64,000 nt of DNA, taken from assembly GCA_049314555.1 (NCBI GenBank), contig JBMOEW010000001.1:1-64000 (forward strand), read 5' to 3'. The notes beneath the pieces were generated by a model, which searched no databases, had not been told where the DNA came from, and saw only the letters and a program-made list of their open reading frames with translations. The first letter of the stretch is position 1. Every line of letters begins with the position of its first letter. Shown here piece after piece: positions 35,667-44,766 of this stretch. This stretch comes from REEB509 sp049314555 (GTDB lineage Bacteria; Pseudomonadota; Alphaproteobacteria; Caulobacterales; Aquidulcibacteraceae). Position numbers and translations under genes: made by a program.

Positions 35667-37073
35667 TTAGGTGCTTAGTTTGCTTTCCAGCGCGGCGGCG
35701 TGGGTTGTGATGTCGCCAGCGCCCATCAAAACCACGATGTCGCCGGTGTGGGCTTGCGCCTTGATGTGATCAGGCAGGGCGTCTAGCGCGCCCAAGTAGA
35801 TCGCCTGGCGATGGCCGTGACGGGTGATGGAGGCAGCGAGGGTTTCACCGCCAATGCCGTCGATCGGCTGTTCTCCGGCGGCGTAGACGTCGGTCACCAG
35901 CACGACGTCGGCCTCGTTGAAGCAGGTGGAAAAGTCCTGAAACAGATCGCGAAGTCTTGTGAAGCGGTGCGGCTGGACCACCGCGATCACACGCCCTTTA
36001 CCCACTTCGCGGGCTGCTTTCAGAACGGCGGTGATCTCTACCGGGTGATGGGCGTAATCGTCGACGATCCGTACACCGTTCCATTGGCCGACGGTGGAGA
36101 AGCGCCGTTTGACGCCGGCAAACTTGGCGAGCCCCTTGCGGATGGCGCTATCGCCCACACCCAATTCACGGGCGACGGCGATCGCGGCTGTGGCGTTTTG
36201 CACGTTGTGGCGTCCAACGACCGGCAAAAACAGATCGTGCAAGGTGACGCCCGGGCCTTCACCGCGTCGGCGCGCGATGACATCGAAGGTGGAGCCTTCT
36301 GGGCTCGGGCGGACGTTGTCGGCACAAACGTCCGCCTGCGGATTGAACCCATAGGTGATGATCCGGCGATCGATCACTTTGGCGGCCAAGGCCTGAACCT
36401 GGGGGTGATCGAGGCAAAGAACGCCAAAGCCATAGAACGGGATATTGGCGACGAAGTCTTCGTAGGCGGCGTTCATGGCCTCTGCGGAGCCGTAGTGATC
36501 GAGGTGCTCGGGGTCCATGTTGGTCACGACCACGGCGGTGGCGCGCAGGCGGGTAAACGTGCCGTCGCTTTCGTCGGCTTCCACAACCATCCAGTCCCCC
36601 GCGCCCATGCGGGTGTTGGCACCGTAGGCGTTGATGATGCCACCGTTGATGACGGTCGGGTCTATGCCTGCGGCCTCCAGGAGCGCTGCGACCATTGACG
36701 TTGTTGTGGTTTTGCCATGCGTGCCGCCGATCGCCACGGACCATTTCAAGCGCATCAGTTCTGCCAGCATTTCCGCGCGCCGTACGATCGGCACGCCGCG
36801 GGCTCGGGCTGCGTCCACTTCCGGATTGCCGGACTTGATGGCCGACGAAATCACGACGACTCCGGCCTGTGCAACATTGCTGGCTTGGTGGCCGATGTAG
36901 ATCGTTGCCCCTTCCTTTTTGAGGCGTTCGGTATTGGCCCCTTCCTTGGCGTCGGAGCCCTGGACGCGATAGCCGAGGCTCAAGAGGATCGAGGCGATGC
37001 CGCTCATGCCGATCCCGCCAATGCCCACAAAGTGCACGGGGCCGGTGTCAAACGGGACGGGGCGGACGGTCAT
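35667..37073 (-). CDS. murC: UDP-N-acetylmuramate–L-alanine ligase
   Basis: The 468-residue protein has the MurC signature V-H-F-V-G-I-G-G-I-G-M-S-G-I-A at the start, the P-loop G-G-T-H-G-K-T-T-T-T near 115, E-A-D-E-S-D near 170 and D-D-Y-A-H-H-P near 325. It adds L-Ala to UDP-MurNAc in peptidoglycan synthesis. The N-terminal motif separates it from the recycling ligase Mpl. In most bacteria murC lies inside the dcw cluster; here it stands alone between a HAD phosphatase and tRNA-Ile. Confidence 0.95.
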   Translation of the reverse strand: MTVRPVPFDTGPVHFVGIGGIGMSGIASILLSLGYRVQGSDAKEGANTERLKKEGATIYIGHQASNVAQAGVVVISSAIKSGNPEVDAARARGVPIVRRAEMLAELMRLKWSVAIGGTHGKTTTTSMVAALLEAAGIDPTVINGGIINAYGANTRMGAGDWMVVEADESDGTFTRLRATAVVVTNMDPEHLDHYGSAEAMNAAYEDFVANIPFYGFGVLCLDHPQVQALAAKVIDRRIITYGFNPQADVCADNVRPSPEGSTFDVIARRRGEGPGVTLHDLFLPVVGRHNVQNATAAIAVARELGVGDSAIRKGLAKFAGVKRRFSTVGQWNGVRIVDDYAHHPVEITAVLKAAREVGKGRVIAVVQPHRFTRLRDLFQDFSTCFNEADVVLVTDVYAAGEQPIDGIGGETLAASITRHGHRQAIYLGALDALPDHIKAQAHTGDIVVLMGAGDITTHAAALESKLST

Positions 37074-37178
37074 GGGGCGAGGCTTTCGGAGGTTGTCATG
37101 CCACCAACATACCGGTGCGCTTGGGGGAGCGAAAGGGGCGAGGTGGTGCCCTGCTCGCTTGGAGGTGATGGGTTGAAG

Positions 37179-37254
37179 TGGTGGGCCCGGAGGGATTTGA
37201 ACCCCCGACCTAGCCGTTATGAGCGGCCAGCTCTAACCACTGAGCTACAGGCCC
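37179..37254 (-). tRNA. tRNA-Ile2 (anticodon CAU, lysidine-type)
   Basis: The minus strand folds into a complete 76-nt cloverleaf with encoded CCA. The 7-bp acceptor stem has one G-U pair, the D arm is G-C-T-C…G-A-G-C and the T arm is G-G-G-G-G…C-C-C-T-C-C-type. The anticodon loop reads C-T-C-A-T-A-A. The CAU anticodon in a tRNA whose body resembles E. coli tRNA-Ile2 rather than tRNA-Met points to the isoleucine AUA reader that needs lysidine at C34. Assignment as tRNA-Ile rests on this resemblance. Confidence 0.85.
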
Positions 37255-37325
37255 GAATGCACCGCAGGCTAGCGATGCAAAGGCGTCGCTACAAGCCGGG
37301 GTGCGGTTGGTGGGACAGGTTTGGC

Positions 37326-38021
37326 TTAGCCGCGTGCTTCGACCCGCGCCTGAATCTGGCGCGTTAGCGTGGCAACATCGTTGATGAAAGCATCGAGGTT
37401 GCGGTTGTTGCGTTCGATGGCCGTGAGGAAGTCGGCGGTTTGGCGTTCAGACAGCCAGACTTCGTTGCCGTCAAAGACGGTGCGGATGTCGAGGGTGCGC
37501 CAGACGCCATCGCGGCCTCGCAGCAGCCGGAAGTCGACCGCGACCGGTCTGCGGGCACCGCGGGGCAGGATTTGGCACAGCACGGTGGCGTCCGCGCCGG
37601 GGCGGTTCACGCGGGAGCCGACAACGCGGAAGCTGTCTGCTTGGAAATTGCGGAACTGATCTTCGTAAACCGCCATCGAATAGGTGCGGAAGGTTTCGAC
37701 CCAGCGACGGCCGCGCGCGGGGTCTGATCGCATCGCCTGGCCGTAGCGACCGAGCACATTGATGGCCAGCCGCTCGACGTCTGAGAATTGCCCCATCAAA
37801 CGAACGAACTCGGCCTGCCTCGCGCGGACGGTCGCATTGGGGTTATAGAGGGCTGCCAGCGCGGCGCGTACGCTGTCGTTGACGTAGGTTTCGAGGGCGG
37901 GGTCCCTTGCGCCAGCGGCTTGGCCGAAGGCTGGCCCAGACAAAGACGCAGCCGCAACTCCGACGGCCAGCGCCAAGGCGGTGCGGCGCGAGAGGGGGGC
38001 AGTGGCCCGGCGATTGATCAT
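37326..38021 (-). CDS. mlaC: MlaC-type periplasmic phospholipid-binding protein
   Basis: I choose the ATG at 38021 because GGGGAAAAC precedes it; a longer frame exists. The 231-residue protein starts with a signal region containing S-R-R-T-A-L-A-L, a twin-arginine-like motif, ending near F-G-Q-A. The rest has the Tol-Tol-Ttg2/MlaC pattern (Y-N-P-N-A-T, L-G-R-Y, F-R-T-Y-S-M-A-V-Y). It carries phospholipids between the outer-membrane MlaA and the inner-membrane Mla ABC transporter. It follows mlaA after a 28-nt gap. Confidence 0.85.
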   Translation of the reverse strand: MINRRATAPLSRRTALALAVGVAAASLSGPAFGQAAGARDPALETYVNDSVRAALAALYNPNATVRARQAEFVRLMGQFSDVERLAINVLGRYGQAMRSDPARGRRWVETFRTYSMAVYEDQFRNFQADSFRVVGSRVNRPGADATVLCQILPRGARRPVAVDFRLLRGRDGVWRTLDIRTVFDGNEVWLSERQTADFLTAIERNNRNLDAFINDVATLTRQIQARVEARG

Positions 38022-38049
38022 GTTTTCCCCGTTAAACAGTCCGCGACGG

Positions 38050-39009
38050 TTAAACCACTGGCTTTGGTTTACCGACCGGGGGTGGCTCACTTTGCTGCGA
38101 TCTCACATCGGGTGTTTCCGGCGATGGCGCAACCCCTTCCGGCTCGGTGGATTGTGTTGTCGGCGGATCCTGGGAGACCTCCCCAGAGTCCGTCGAGGCT
38201 GCTTCTCCTTGACCTGGTTCTGGGGTGAGGCGCATGTCGTCTGAGATTTCCTCAAATTGCGGCAGGTCTTCGACGTCGCTGCGGCCATTTCTGGCTGCGG
38301 ATCGTTCCATCAGACCGTAGCCGTTGCGAACTGAGGCGTAGGGGTCGATGGCGGTTTCGCGCAGGGTATCGACGGCTTCGAGCAAGGACTCCCGTGTGGC
38401 AAGGCCTGTAAACCCGGCCCGAACGAGATTGGCGGTTTGGGCACCTTCGAAGTCGGCGAAGGTGAGCGGGTTTATCGCGGTATCGACCATGCGGCCAAAT
38501 CCATCGCGTACACTCATGGGGCCAACGAGGGGCACAAACAGATACGGACCGGCGGGCACGCCCCAGGCCGCCAGGGTTTCCCCGAAGTCTTCTTCATGGC
38601 GCTCCAGACCCATCCGTTCGGCCACGTCAAGCGTGCCGCCGATGCCAATCGTTGTGTTGACGCCAAAACGGGCGGCGGTGACGCCGGCGCGCGTGAATTC
38701 CCCCTGGAGCACGTCGTTTACCAATATCACCGGGCCGCGCAGGTTGCGGAGCACGTTGCCCACGCCGAGGCGCAGCCAGCGGGGGGTAAAGGTGCGATAG
38801 CCGCGGGCGGTGGGTTCGAGGGCGGCTTTGTCCAAGCGTTCATGCAGCCCAAAAAGCCGCCGGTTGGTGGTTTCCCAAGGGTCGGCGATGATGTCGTCCA
38901 GGTGCGCTGTAGACGCGGCTTCATAGGGCGAGCTGACCTGTCCTTGGGCCCAGACGGGGCCCGCGCCGATCAAGGCAAAGGCTGCGGCAAAGACAAGAAC
39001 GCGTTTCAT
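38050..39009 (-). CDS. mlaA: MlaA/VacJ-type outer-membrane phospholipid-asymmetry protein
   Basis: The 319-residue protein has the VacJ core: D-P-W-E-T-T-N-R near 43, L-N-D-V-L-Q-G near 98, F-G-V-N-T-T-I-G-I-G-G and G-P-Y-L-F-V-P-L-V-G-P near 155. The signal peptide ends with V-W-A-Q-G and lacks a lipobox cysteine, so unlike E. coli MlaA it does not look lipidated. A ~90-residue acidic, proline-rich C-terminal extension is added. It removes mislocalised phospholipid from the outer leaflet with MlaC, encoded next. Confidence 0.88.
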   Translation of the reverse strand: MKRVLVFAAAFALIGAGPVWAQGQVSSPYEAASTAHLDDIIADPWETTNRRLFGLHERLDKAALEPTARGYRTFTPRWLRLGVGNVLRNLRGPVILVNDVLQGEFTRAGVTAARFGVNTTIGIGGTLDVAERMGLERHEEDFGETLAAWGVPAGPYLFVPLVGPMSVRDGFGRMVDTAINPLTFADFEGAQTANLVRAGFTGLATRESLLEAVDTLRETAIDPYASVRNGYGLMERSAARNGRSDVEDLPQFEEISDDMRLTPEPGQGEAASTDSGEVSQDPPTTQSTEPEGVAPSPETPDVRSQQSEPPPVGKPKPVV

Positions 39010-39116
39010 GGATCGCCCCGTTCATCCCCTTCTGGGTTCGCTACAGTAAAGTTCGCCTGGTGAACAATCAACGAATTGACGCAATAGGGGCTTTGCGAAC
39101 CCCCGCAACCTATGCC

Positions 39117-39136
39117 ATATAAAGATATGTTTATAT
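39117..39136. promoter_or_regulatory. AT-rich palindromic operator at the start of the ArsR-methyltransferase gene
   Basis: ATATAAAGATATGTTTATAT is symmetric at 18 of its 20 positions in an otherwise GC-rich region. It covers or directly precedes the start codons available for the regulator gene. ArsR-family regulators of the SAM cycle (SahR in other Proteobacteria) bind AT-rich palindromes. Autoregulation and control of the downstream metF-metH genes are inferred from this placement. Confidence 0.65.
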
Positions 39137-39159
39137 CTGCAACTGAATCTGGTGGCGCT

Positions 39160-40155
39160 GTGGAGGCGACTGGTCAGTCCATAACCCAAGTGGTCGCCAG
39201 CCTGCGGGCGGTGGGTGAGCCAACCCGGTTGCGGATTCTGGCGTTGCTGAGCCGCGGGGAGTTGTCTGTTAGTGAACTGGCGGTGGCGCTCGGTCAGAGC
39301 CAGCCGCGGGTGAGCCGACATTTGCGGCTGATGGCCGAGGTGGGGCTCATTGAGCGGGCGATGGAGGGGGCGTGGGTGTTCTGTCGGCTGCCTGCGGTCG
39401 GTGCGCCGGAGCGGGCGCTGGCGGAAGATGTCATTCAGATGGTGGACGGCTCCGATCCGGTCTTTGCGCTCGACTTTGCCCGGTTGCAGCAGGTGAAGGC
39501 GGCGCGGGATGCGGCCGCACTTGCCTATTTCGAACGCAACGCCAAGGACTGGGGGCGCGTGCGGGCGCTGCACGTGCCAGACAGTGATATCGAGGCGGCC
39601 ATGCTTGCGGCGGCGGGGGTGGGTCCGTTCAAGCTGATGGTGGATGCGGGGGTCGGTGCGGGTCGAATGATCGCGCTGTTTGCGCCGCACGTGGAGCGGG
39701 CTTTGGGATTTGATGTCAGCCTGGAAATGTTGTCGGTGGCGCGGGCGGCTCTCGATGATTCTGCGCCGGGCAAGGTGGAGTTGCGGCTCGGCGATGTTTA
39801 TGCGCCGCCGGTGATGGAGGGGAGTGCGGATCTCGTGACGGTGCACCAGGTGCTGCACTTCTTGACCGACCCCGGTAGAGCTGTGGCGCAAGCCGCCAAG
39901 CTGCTGGCACCCGGCGGCACATTGCTGATTGCCGACTTTTTGCCGCATAATGCGGAATTTCTTCGTGCAGATCATGCGCATCGAAGGCTTGGCTTTAGCG
40001 TGGGTGAGGTCAGCGGCTGGTGCGCCGCCGCCGGGGCCCCAGTGATTGCCACGCACTCGTTGCGGCAAAACGATTCGGTGCGGGATGGGCTGACCGTGCA
40101 GTTGTGGGTTGCGCGGCGCGCAGATGATGCTTTGGATGGAGCGCGAAAGAGATGA
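39160..40155 (+). CDS. ArsR-family regulator fused to a SAM-dependent methyltransferase
   Basis: I use the GTG at 39160 because the operator covers the in-frame ATGs at 39112 and 39127; those give a longer N-terminus and remain possible. From the GTG the protein is 331 residues. A winged helix (about 15–90) has G-E-P-T-R-L-R-I-L and G-Q-S-Q-P-R-V-S-R-H-L. A class I methyltransferase domain follows, with M-V-D-A-G-V-G-A-G-R near 170. It overlaps metF by 4 nt (ATGA) and so leads the methionine operon, where it most likely senses SAM or S-adenosylhomocysteine. No metal-binding cysteine pattern is evident. Confidence 0.85.
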   Translation: MEATGQSITQVVASLRAVGEPTRLRILALLSRGELSVSELAVALGQSQPRVSRHLRLMAEVGLIERAMEGAWVFCRLPAVGAPERALAEDVIQMVDGSDPVFALDFARLQQVKAARDAAALAYFERNAKDWGRVRALHVPDSDIEAAMLAAAGVGPFKLMVDAGVGAGRMIALFAPHVERALGFDVSLEMLSVARAALDDSAPGKVELRLGDVYAPPVMEGSADLVTVHQVLHFLTDPGRAVAQAAKLLAPGGTLLIADFLPHNAEFLRADHAHRRLGFSVGEVSGWCAAAGAPVIATHSLRQNDSVRDGLTVQLWVARRADDALDGARKR

Positions 40156-41021
40156 GCACGCTTTCTGTTTCATTTGAATTTTTTCCCCCAAAGTCCATGG
40201 ACGCGGAAAGCAAGCTTTGGGAAACGATCGGTCGGCTGGCACCGCTTAATCCGACGTTCGTGAGCGTCACCTACGGGGCGGGGGGATCTACAAGAGACCG
40301 CACACACCGCACGGTTTCTCGGTTGATCGAGGAAACCCAACTGCGTCCGGCGGCGCACTTGACGACGGTGGCTGCCTCACGGGACGAAGTGAACGAGGTT
40401 TTGCAAGCCTACTGGGCTGCGGGCGTGCGCCATTTGGTGGCTTTGCGGGGGGATCCGCCAGGGGGTCTTGGCGAAGCATTCGTTCCGCATGCCGATGGCT
40501 ACAAGAATGCAACGGAGCTGACGGCGGCGGCGCGCGCGGTTGGTGATTTTGAGATCAGCATTGGGGTGTATCCGGAGCGGCATCCGGAAAGTCCGTCTTT
40601 GGAGCATGATCTTGATGTGATCCGTGCCAAGATGGATGCGGGGGCCACTCGCGGCATTAGCCAGTTTTTCCTGGAAGCAGACACGTTTTTGCGGTTTCGG
40701 GATCGCTTGGTGGCTTCTGGCATCGACTTGCCTGTGTCGCCGGGGATCATGCCAGTGACCAACTTTACGGGTCTGAAGCGGATGGCGGCGGGCTGCGGCG
40801 CTGCGGTGCCCGATTGGTTGGAGCGTCTGTTTTCTGGCCTGGACGACGATCCGGAAACCCGGCGGCTGGTCGCTGCTACTACCGCTGCGCAGATGTGTTT
40901 GCGATTGGCGTCGGAGGGGGTTCACGCTTTCCACTTCTACACCCTCAATCGCGCCGATTTGACGATGGCGACGTGTCGGATGCTTGGGCTGCGTCCGGGA
41001 TCTTTGGAGATTGCCGCATGA
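40152..41021 (+). CDS. metF: 5,10-methylenetetrahydrofolate reductase
   Basis: The 289-residue protein begins with S-F-E-F-F-P-P-K-S and has V-S-V-T-Y-G-A-G-G-S-T near 38, L-R-G-D-P-P near 100 and P-G-I-M-P-V near 200, all MetF landmarks. It supplies 5-methyltetrahydrofolate to the methionine synthase encoded by the next two genes. It overlaps the regulator and the first metH gene by 4 nt on each side, so the set is coupled. Confidence 0.95.
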   Translation: MSTLSVSFEFFPPKSMDAESKLWETIGRLAPLNPTFVSVTYGAGGSTRDRTHRTVSRLIEETQLRPAAHLTTVAASRDEVNEVLQAYWAAGVRHLVALRGDPPGGLGEAFVPHADGYKNATELTAAARAVGDFEISIGVYPERHPESPSLEHDLDVIRAKMDAGATRGISQFFLEADTFLRFRDRLVASGIDLPVSPGIMPVTNFTGLKRMAAGCGAAVPDWLERLFSGLDDDPETRRLVAATTAAQMCLRLASEGVHAFHFYTLNRADLTMATCRMLGLRPGSLEIAA

Positions 41022-42082
41022 GCGCGAGAGACGATAGACTGGCGGCTGCGAATGCGGCTGCGCAAGAGCGGATCTTGGTTTTGGACGGGGCGTGGGGCAC
41101 CATCTTGCAGACCCATAGTCTTGAGGAAGCGGACTTTCGCGGCGGCCATTTTTGTGACCACCACAGGCCACTCAAGGGCGACAATGATCTCTTGTGTCTG
41201 ACGCGGCCCGACATCGTGCGCTCGATCCACGATGCCTATTTTGAAGCCGGTGCCGACATCACCTCCACCAACACTTTTAATGCCACGTCGATCAGCCAGG
41301 CGGACTATGCGCTGGAGCGGACGGTGCGCGACATTAACCTGTCTGCGGCACGTATTGCGCGGGAATCGGCCGATGCGGCCAGCGCCAAGGATGGCAAGCC
41401 GCGTCTGGTGGCGGGGGCGATCGGGCCTACCAACAAGACGCTCTCGTTGTCGCCGAACGTGAACGATCCGGCGCATCGGGACATGACGTTTTTAGAGGTG
41501 GCTCAGAGCTATCAAGAGCAAGCCGAAGCGCTGCTTGAAGCGGACGTGGATTTGATCCTTATCGAGACGATCTTTGATACGCTCAATGCCAAGGCTGCGT
41601 TGTGGGGTGTGTGGGAGGCGTTTGACGCGCGCGGGGAAGAGCGCCCGATCTGGCTGTCCGGCACCATCACGGATCGTTCTGGGCGGACGTTGTCTGGGCA
41701 AACCACCGAGGCGTTTTGGAATGCGATACGGCACGCAAAGCCCTGGGCTGTGGGGCTGAATTGCGCGCTTGGGCCAGGGGAGTTGCGTCCGTTTTTGGCA
41801 GAGCTGGCACGGGTGGCGGACTGTCCGGTTTCGGCGCACCCCAATGCTGGTTTGCCGAACACGATGGGTGGCTACGACGAAACGCCTGACGACATGGCTG
41901 TGCATTTTCGCGAGTGGGCCGGGTCTGGGTTGGTGAATATCCTGGGCGGTTGCTGTGGCACCACCCCCAGTCATATCGCGGCGCTCGCCGATGCGATTGC
42001 GGGAACTGCGCCACGCAAGCTGCCCACTCCTCCGCGCGCGATGCGCCTCTCGGGCCTTGAGCCCTTCACCGTGGCCGGCTGA
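41018..42082 (+). CDS. metH: Methionine synthase, homocysteine-binding part (split MetH)
   Basis: The ATG at 41018 overlaps the metF stop. The 354-residue protein is the homocysteine S-methyltransferase domain of MetH alone. It begins with L-V-L-D-G-A-W-G-T and carries the zinc cysteines in G-L-N-C-A near 240 and G-G-C-C-G-T-T-P near 308. The folate, cobalamin and reactivation domains are on the next polypeptide. Such splitting is common in alphaproteobacteria, so it is not a frameshift artefact. Confidence 0.95.
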   Translation: MSARDDRLAAANAAAQERILVLDGAWGTILQTHSLEEADFRGGHFCDHHRPLKGDNDLLCLTRPDIVRSIHDAYFEAGADITSTNTFNATSISQADYALERTVRDINLSAARIARESADAASAKDGKPRLVAGAIGPTNKTLSLSPNVNDPAHRDMTFLEVAQSYQEQAEALLEADVDLILIETIFDTLNAKAALWGVWEAFDARGEERPIWLSGTITDRSGRTLSGQTTEAFWNAIRHAKPWAVGLNCALGPGELRPFLAELARVADCPVSAHPNAGLPNTMGGYDETPDDMAVHFREWAGSGLVNILGGCCGTTPSHIAALADAIAGTAPRKLPTPPRAMRLSGLEPFTVAG

Positions 42083-42085
42083 TCC

Positions 42086-44764
42086 ATGACAAGCGTCAAT
42101 CCCTTTTCGAACTTCGTCATCATAGGCGAACGAACAAACGTGACCGGGTCAGCTAAATTCCGTAAGCTGATTGAATTGGACGACTATGCGGGTGCGCTTG
42201 CGGTTGCGCGCCAGCAGTTGGAGTCTGGCGCGAACGTGCTGGACGTGAACGTGGACGCAGCGATGATCGATGGGCCAAGCGCGATGCGCCGGTTCCTCAA
42301 TCTGGTGGCTGGTGAGCCTGACATTTCGCGCATTCCGATCATGGTGGACAGCTCGAAATGGGAGGTGATTGAGGCCGGCTTGCAGTGCGTCCAAGGCAAG
42401 CCAATCGTCAACTCGATCAGCCTGAAAGAAGGCGAGGCCGCCTTTTTGCGTCATGCCAAGCTGGTTCGCCGCTACGGTGCGGCGGTGGTGGTGATGGCGT
42501 TTGACGAGCAGGGCCAGGCAGACAGCACGAAGCGGAAGTATGAGATTTGTGCGCGTGCGTACCATCTGCTGACGGATCATGGTTTTCCGCCGGAAGACAT
42601 CATCTTCGATCCCAACATCTTTGCGGTGGCGACGGGCATCGAGGAGCATAACGATTATGCGTTGGCCTTCTTTGAGGCGACACGGATGATCCGCGAGAGC
42701 CTGCCGCACGCGCACGTTTCCGGCGGGGTTTCGAACGTGAGCTTCTCGTTCCGCGGCAATGAGCCCGTGCGCGAGGCGATGCATGCGGTGTTTCTCTATC
42801 ATGCAATCCGCGAGGGGATGGATTTTGGCATCGTCAACGCGGGCGCGCTTGCGGTGTATGATGATATCGAGCCCGAGTTGCGGGAGCGGGTGGAAGATGT
42901 GTTGTTGAACCGCCGCAGCGATTCAACAGAGCGGCTGTTGGAAATGGCTGAGCGCGTCAAGGGCGGGGCGCGACGGAAAGATCCGTCTAAGGATTTGGCG
43001 TGGCGGGAGTTGCCGATCGCGCAGCGGCTTGAGCACGCGCTTGTGCATGGCCTGAACGAATACATCGTGGCCGATACGGAGGAAGCGCGGCAAAGCGTGA
43101 GCCGGCCGTTGCACGTTATCGAAGGGCCATTGATGGCCGGCATGAACGTGGTGGGTGACCTGTTCGGTGCCGGCAAAATGTTTTTGCCACAGGTGGTGAA
43201 AAGCGCGCGGGTAATGAAGCAGGCGGTGGCGCATCTTGTTCCGTATATGGAGGAAGAGAAGCGCCGGACTGGGCTTGCGGCTCGCTCCAACGGCACGATC
43301 GTCATGGCCACGGTGAAAGGCGATGTGCACGACATCGGGAAAAACATCGTTGGCGTTGTGCTCCAGTGCAACGGCTACGACGTGATTGATCTGGGCGTGA
43401 TGGTGCCCGCGGAAAAAATCCTCGACGCGGCGGTGGAAGCGAACGCCGATATGATCGGCCTTTCTGGGCTGATAACGCCGTCTTTGGACGAAATGTGCTT
43501 TGTGGCTGCAGAGATGACGCGACGAGGCATGACCATGCCCCTTTTGATCGGCGGTGCCACAACCTCGCGGACCCATACGGCGGTTAAGATTGCGCCGAAC
43601 TATCCAGGTCCGATCATTTATGTGACGGACGCGTCGCGGGCGGTGCCGGTGGTGCAGAAGCTGATGAGCGCGGACGATCGTGCGGCGTTCGCGGCGGATA
43701 TGCGGGCTGAGTATGACCAGGCGCGCGAGGCCTACTTGGCTGGTCAAGACAAGAAACCGCGGCTGGCTTTGTCGCGCGCGCGCGCCAACGGATTGAAGCC
43801 AGATTTCAGGGCCTATTCGCCGCCAAAGCCTCGCGCCTTGGGGGTGCAAGACGTTTTGATAAACTTGGAAGAGCTTGCGCCGTTTATTGATTGGACGCCG
43901 TTTTTTGCCTCCTGGGATCTGGCGGGGCGGTATCCGGCGATCCTTGAGGACGAGATCGTGGGCGAGGCGGCGCGGGGTTTGTTTGCTGATGCGCAAGCCA
44001 TGCTAAAGCGGATGATCGACGGGGCCTGGATCGAAGCTCGGGGCGTGGTTGGGTTCTTTCCTGCCAACCGTGATGGTGATGATATTGTGGTGTGGGCAGA
44101 TGATCGGCGTACTGTTGAGCGGGCGCGATTGTTTAGCTTGCGCCAGCAAATGGACAAGGGTGGCGGCAAGCCAAACCTGGCGCTGGCGGATTTCATTGCG
44201 CCGACCGGCGAGGACTATATCGGTTGCTTCGCTGTTACGGCTGGGATCGGGGAGGAGTTGGCCTCAGACCGGTTCAAGCACGCAAACGATGACTATAGCG
44301 CGATTATGGTGAAGGCTCTGGCGGATCGCTTTGCAGAGGCGTTTGCGGAGGCTTTGCATTTCCGTGTGCGGAAAGACCTTTGGGGATTTTCGCCGGATGA
44401 GGCTTTGGATATCGCTGCGATGATTGGTGAATCGTATCGCGGTATCAGGCCGGCGCCTGGATATCCGGCGCAGCCAGACCACACGGAAAAGACAACCCTG
44501 TTTGACCTTCTGGAGGTTCGCGAGCGGATCGGCATGGATTTGACCGAGAGCCTGGCGATGACGCCGCCTGCAAGCGTTTCGGGGCTGTATTTTAGCCATC
44601 CGCAGGCGGAGTACTTCGGTGTGGGCCGTATTGATCGGGAGCAGGCGAGCGACTATGCCGCCCGCAAGGGGTGGGATCTTGCGACCGCTGAGCGTTGGCT
44701 TTCGCCGATCTTGTCTTATGATCCAGCGCGCGAAGCAGCGAAGGCTGCAACCGCGGAGACGTAA
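42086..44764 (+). CDS. metH: Methionine synthase, folate-, cobalamin- and SAM-binding parts (split MetH)
   Basis: The 892-residue protein begins with the pterin-binding domain (I-G-E-R-T-N-V-T-G-S). The cobalamin module has G-D-V-H-D-I-G-K-N-I near 418, whose His is the lower cobalt ligand. The C-terminal reactivation domain has R-P-A-P-G-Y-P-A-Q-P-D near 793. It transfers methyl from methyltetrahydrofolate to cobalamin and on to homocysteine held by the preceding protein. The gene starts 3 nt after its partner. Confidence 0.95.
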   Translation: MTSVNPFSNFVIIGERTNVTGSAKFRKLIELDDYAGALAVARQQLESGANVLDVNVDAAMIDGPSAMRRFLNLVAGEPDISRIPIMVDSSKWEVIEAGLQCVQGKPIVNSISLKEGEAAFLRHAKLVRRYGAAVVVMAFDEQGQADSTKRKYEICARAYHLLTDHGFPPEDIIFDPNIFAVATGIEEHNDYALAFFEATRMIRESLPHAHVSGGVSNVSFSFRGNEPVREAMHAVFLYHAIREGMDFGIVNAGALAVYDDIEPELRERVEDVLLNRRSDSTERLLEMAERVKGGARRKDPSKDLAWRELPIAQRLEHALVHGLNEYIVADTEEARQSVSRPLHVIEGPLMAGMNVVGDLFGAGKMFLPQVVKSARVMKQAVAHLVPYMEEEKRRTGLAARSNGTIVMATVKGDVHDIGKNIVGVVLQCNGYDVIDLGVMVPAEKILDAAVEANADMIGLSGLITPSLDEMCFVAAEMTRRGMTMPLLIGGATTSRTHTAVKIAPNYPGPIIYVTDASRAVPVVQKLMSADDRAAFAADMRAEYDQAREAYLAGQDKKPRLALSRARANGLKPDFRAYSPPKPRALGVQDVLINLEELAPFIDWTPFFASWDLAGRYPAILEDEIVGEAARGLFADAQAMLKRMIDGAWIEARGVVGFFPANRDGDDIVVWADDRRTVERARLFSLRQQMDKGGGKPNLALADFIAPTGEDYIGCFAVTAGIGEELASDRFKHANDDYSAIMVKALADRFAEAFAEALHFRVRKDLWGFSPDEALDIAAMIGESYRGIRPAPGYPAQPDHTEKTTLFDLLEVRERIGMDLTESLAMTPPASVSGLYFSHPQAEYFGVGRIDREQASDYAARKGWDLATAERWLSPILSYDPAREAAKAATAET

Positions 44765-44766
44765 GC

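Noticed and set aside
41018..44764. Frameshift splitting metH
   Set aside because: Each part has its own start, the boundary falls between domains, and split MetH is common in alphaproteobacteria.
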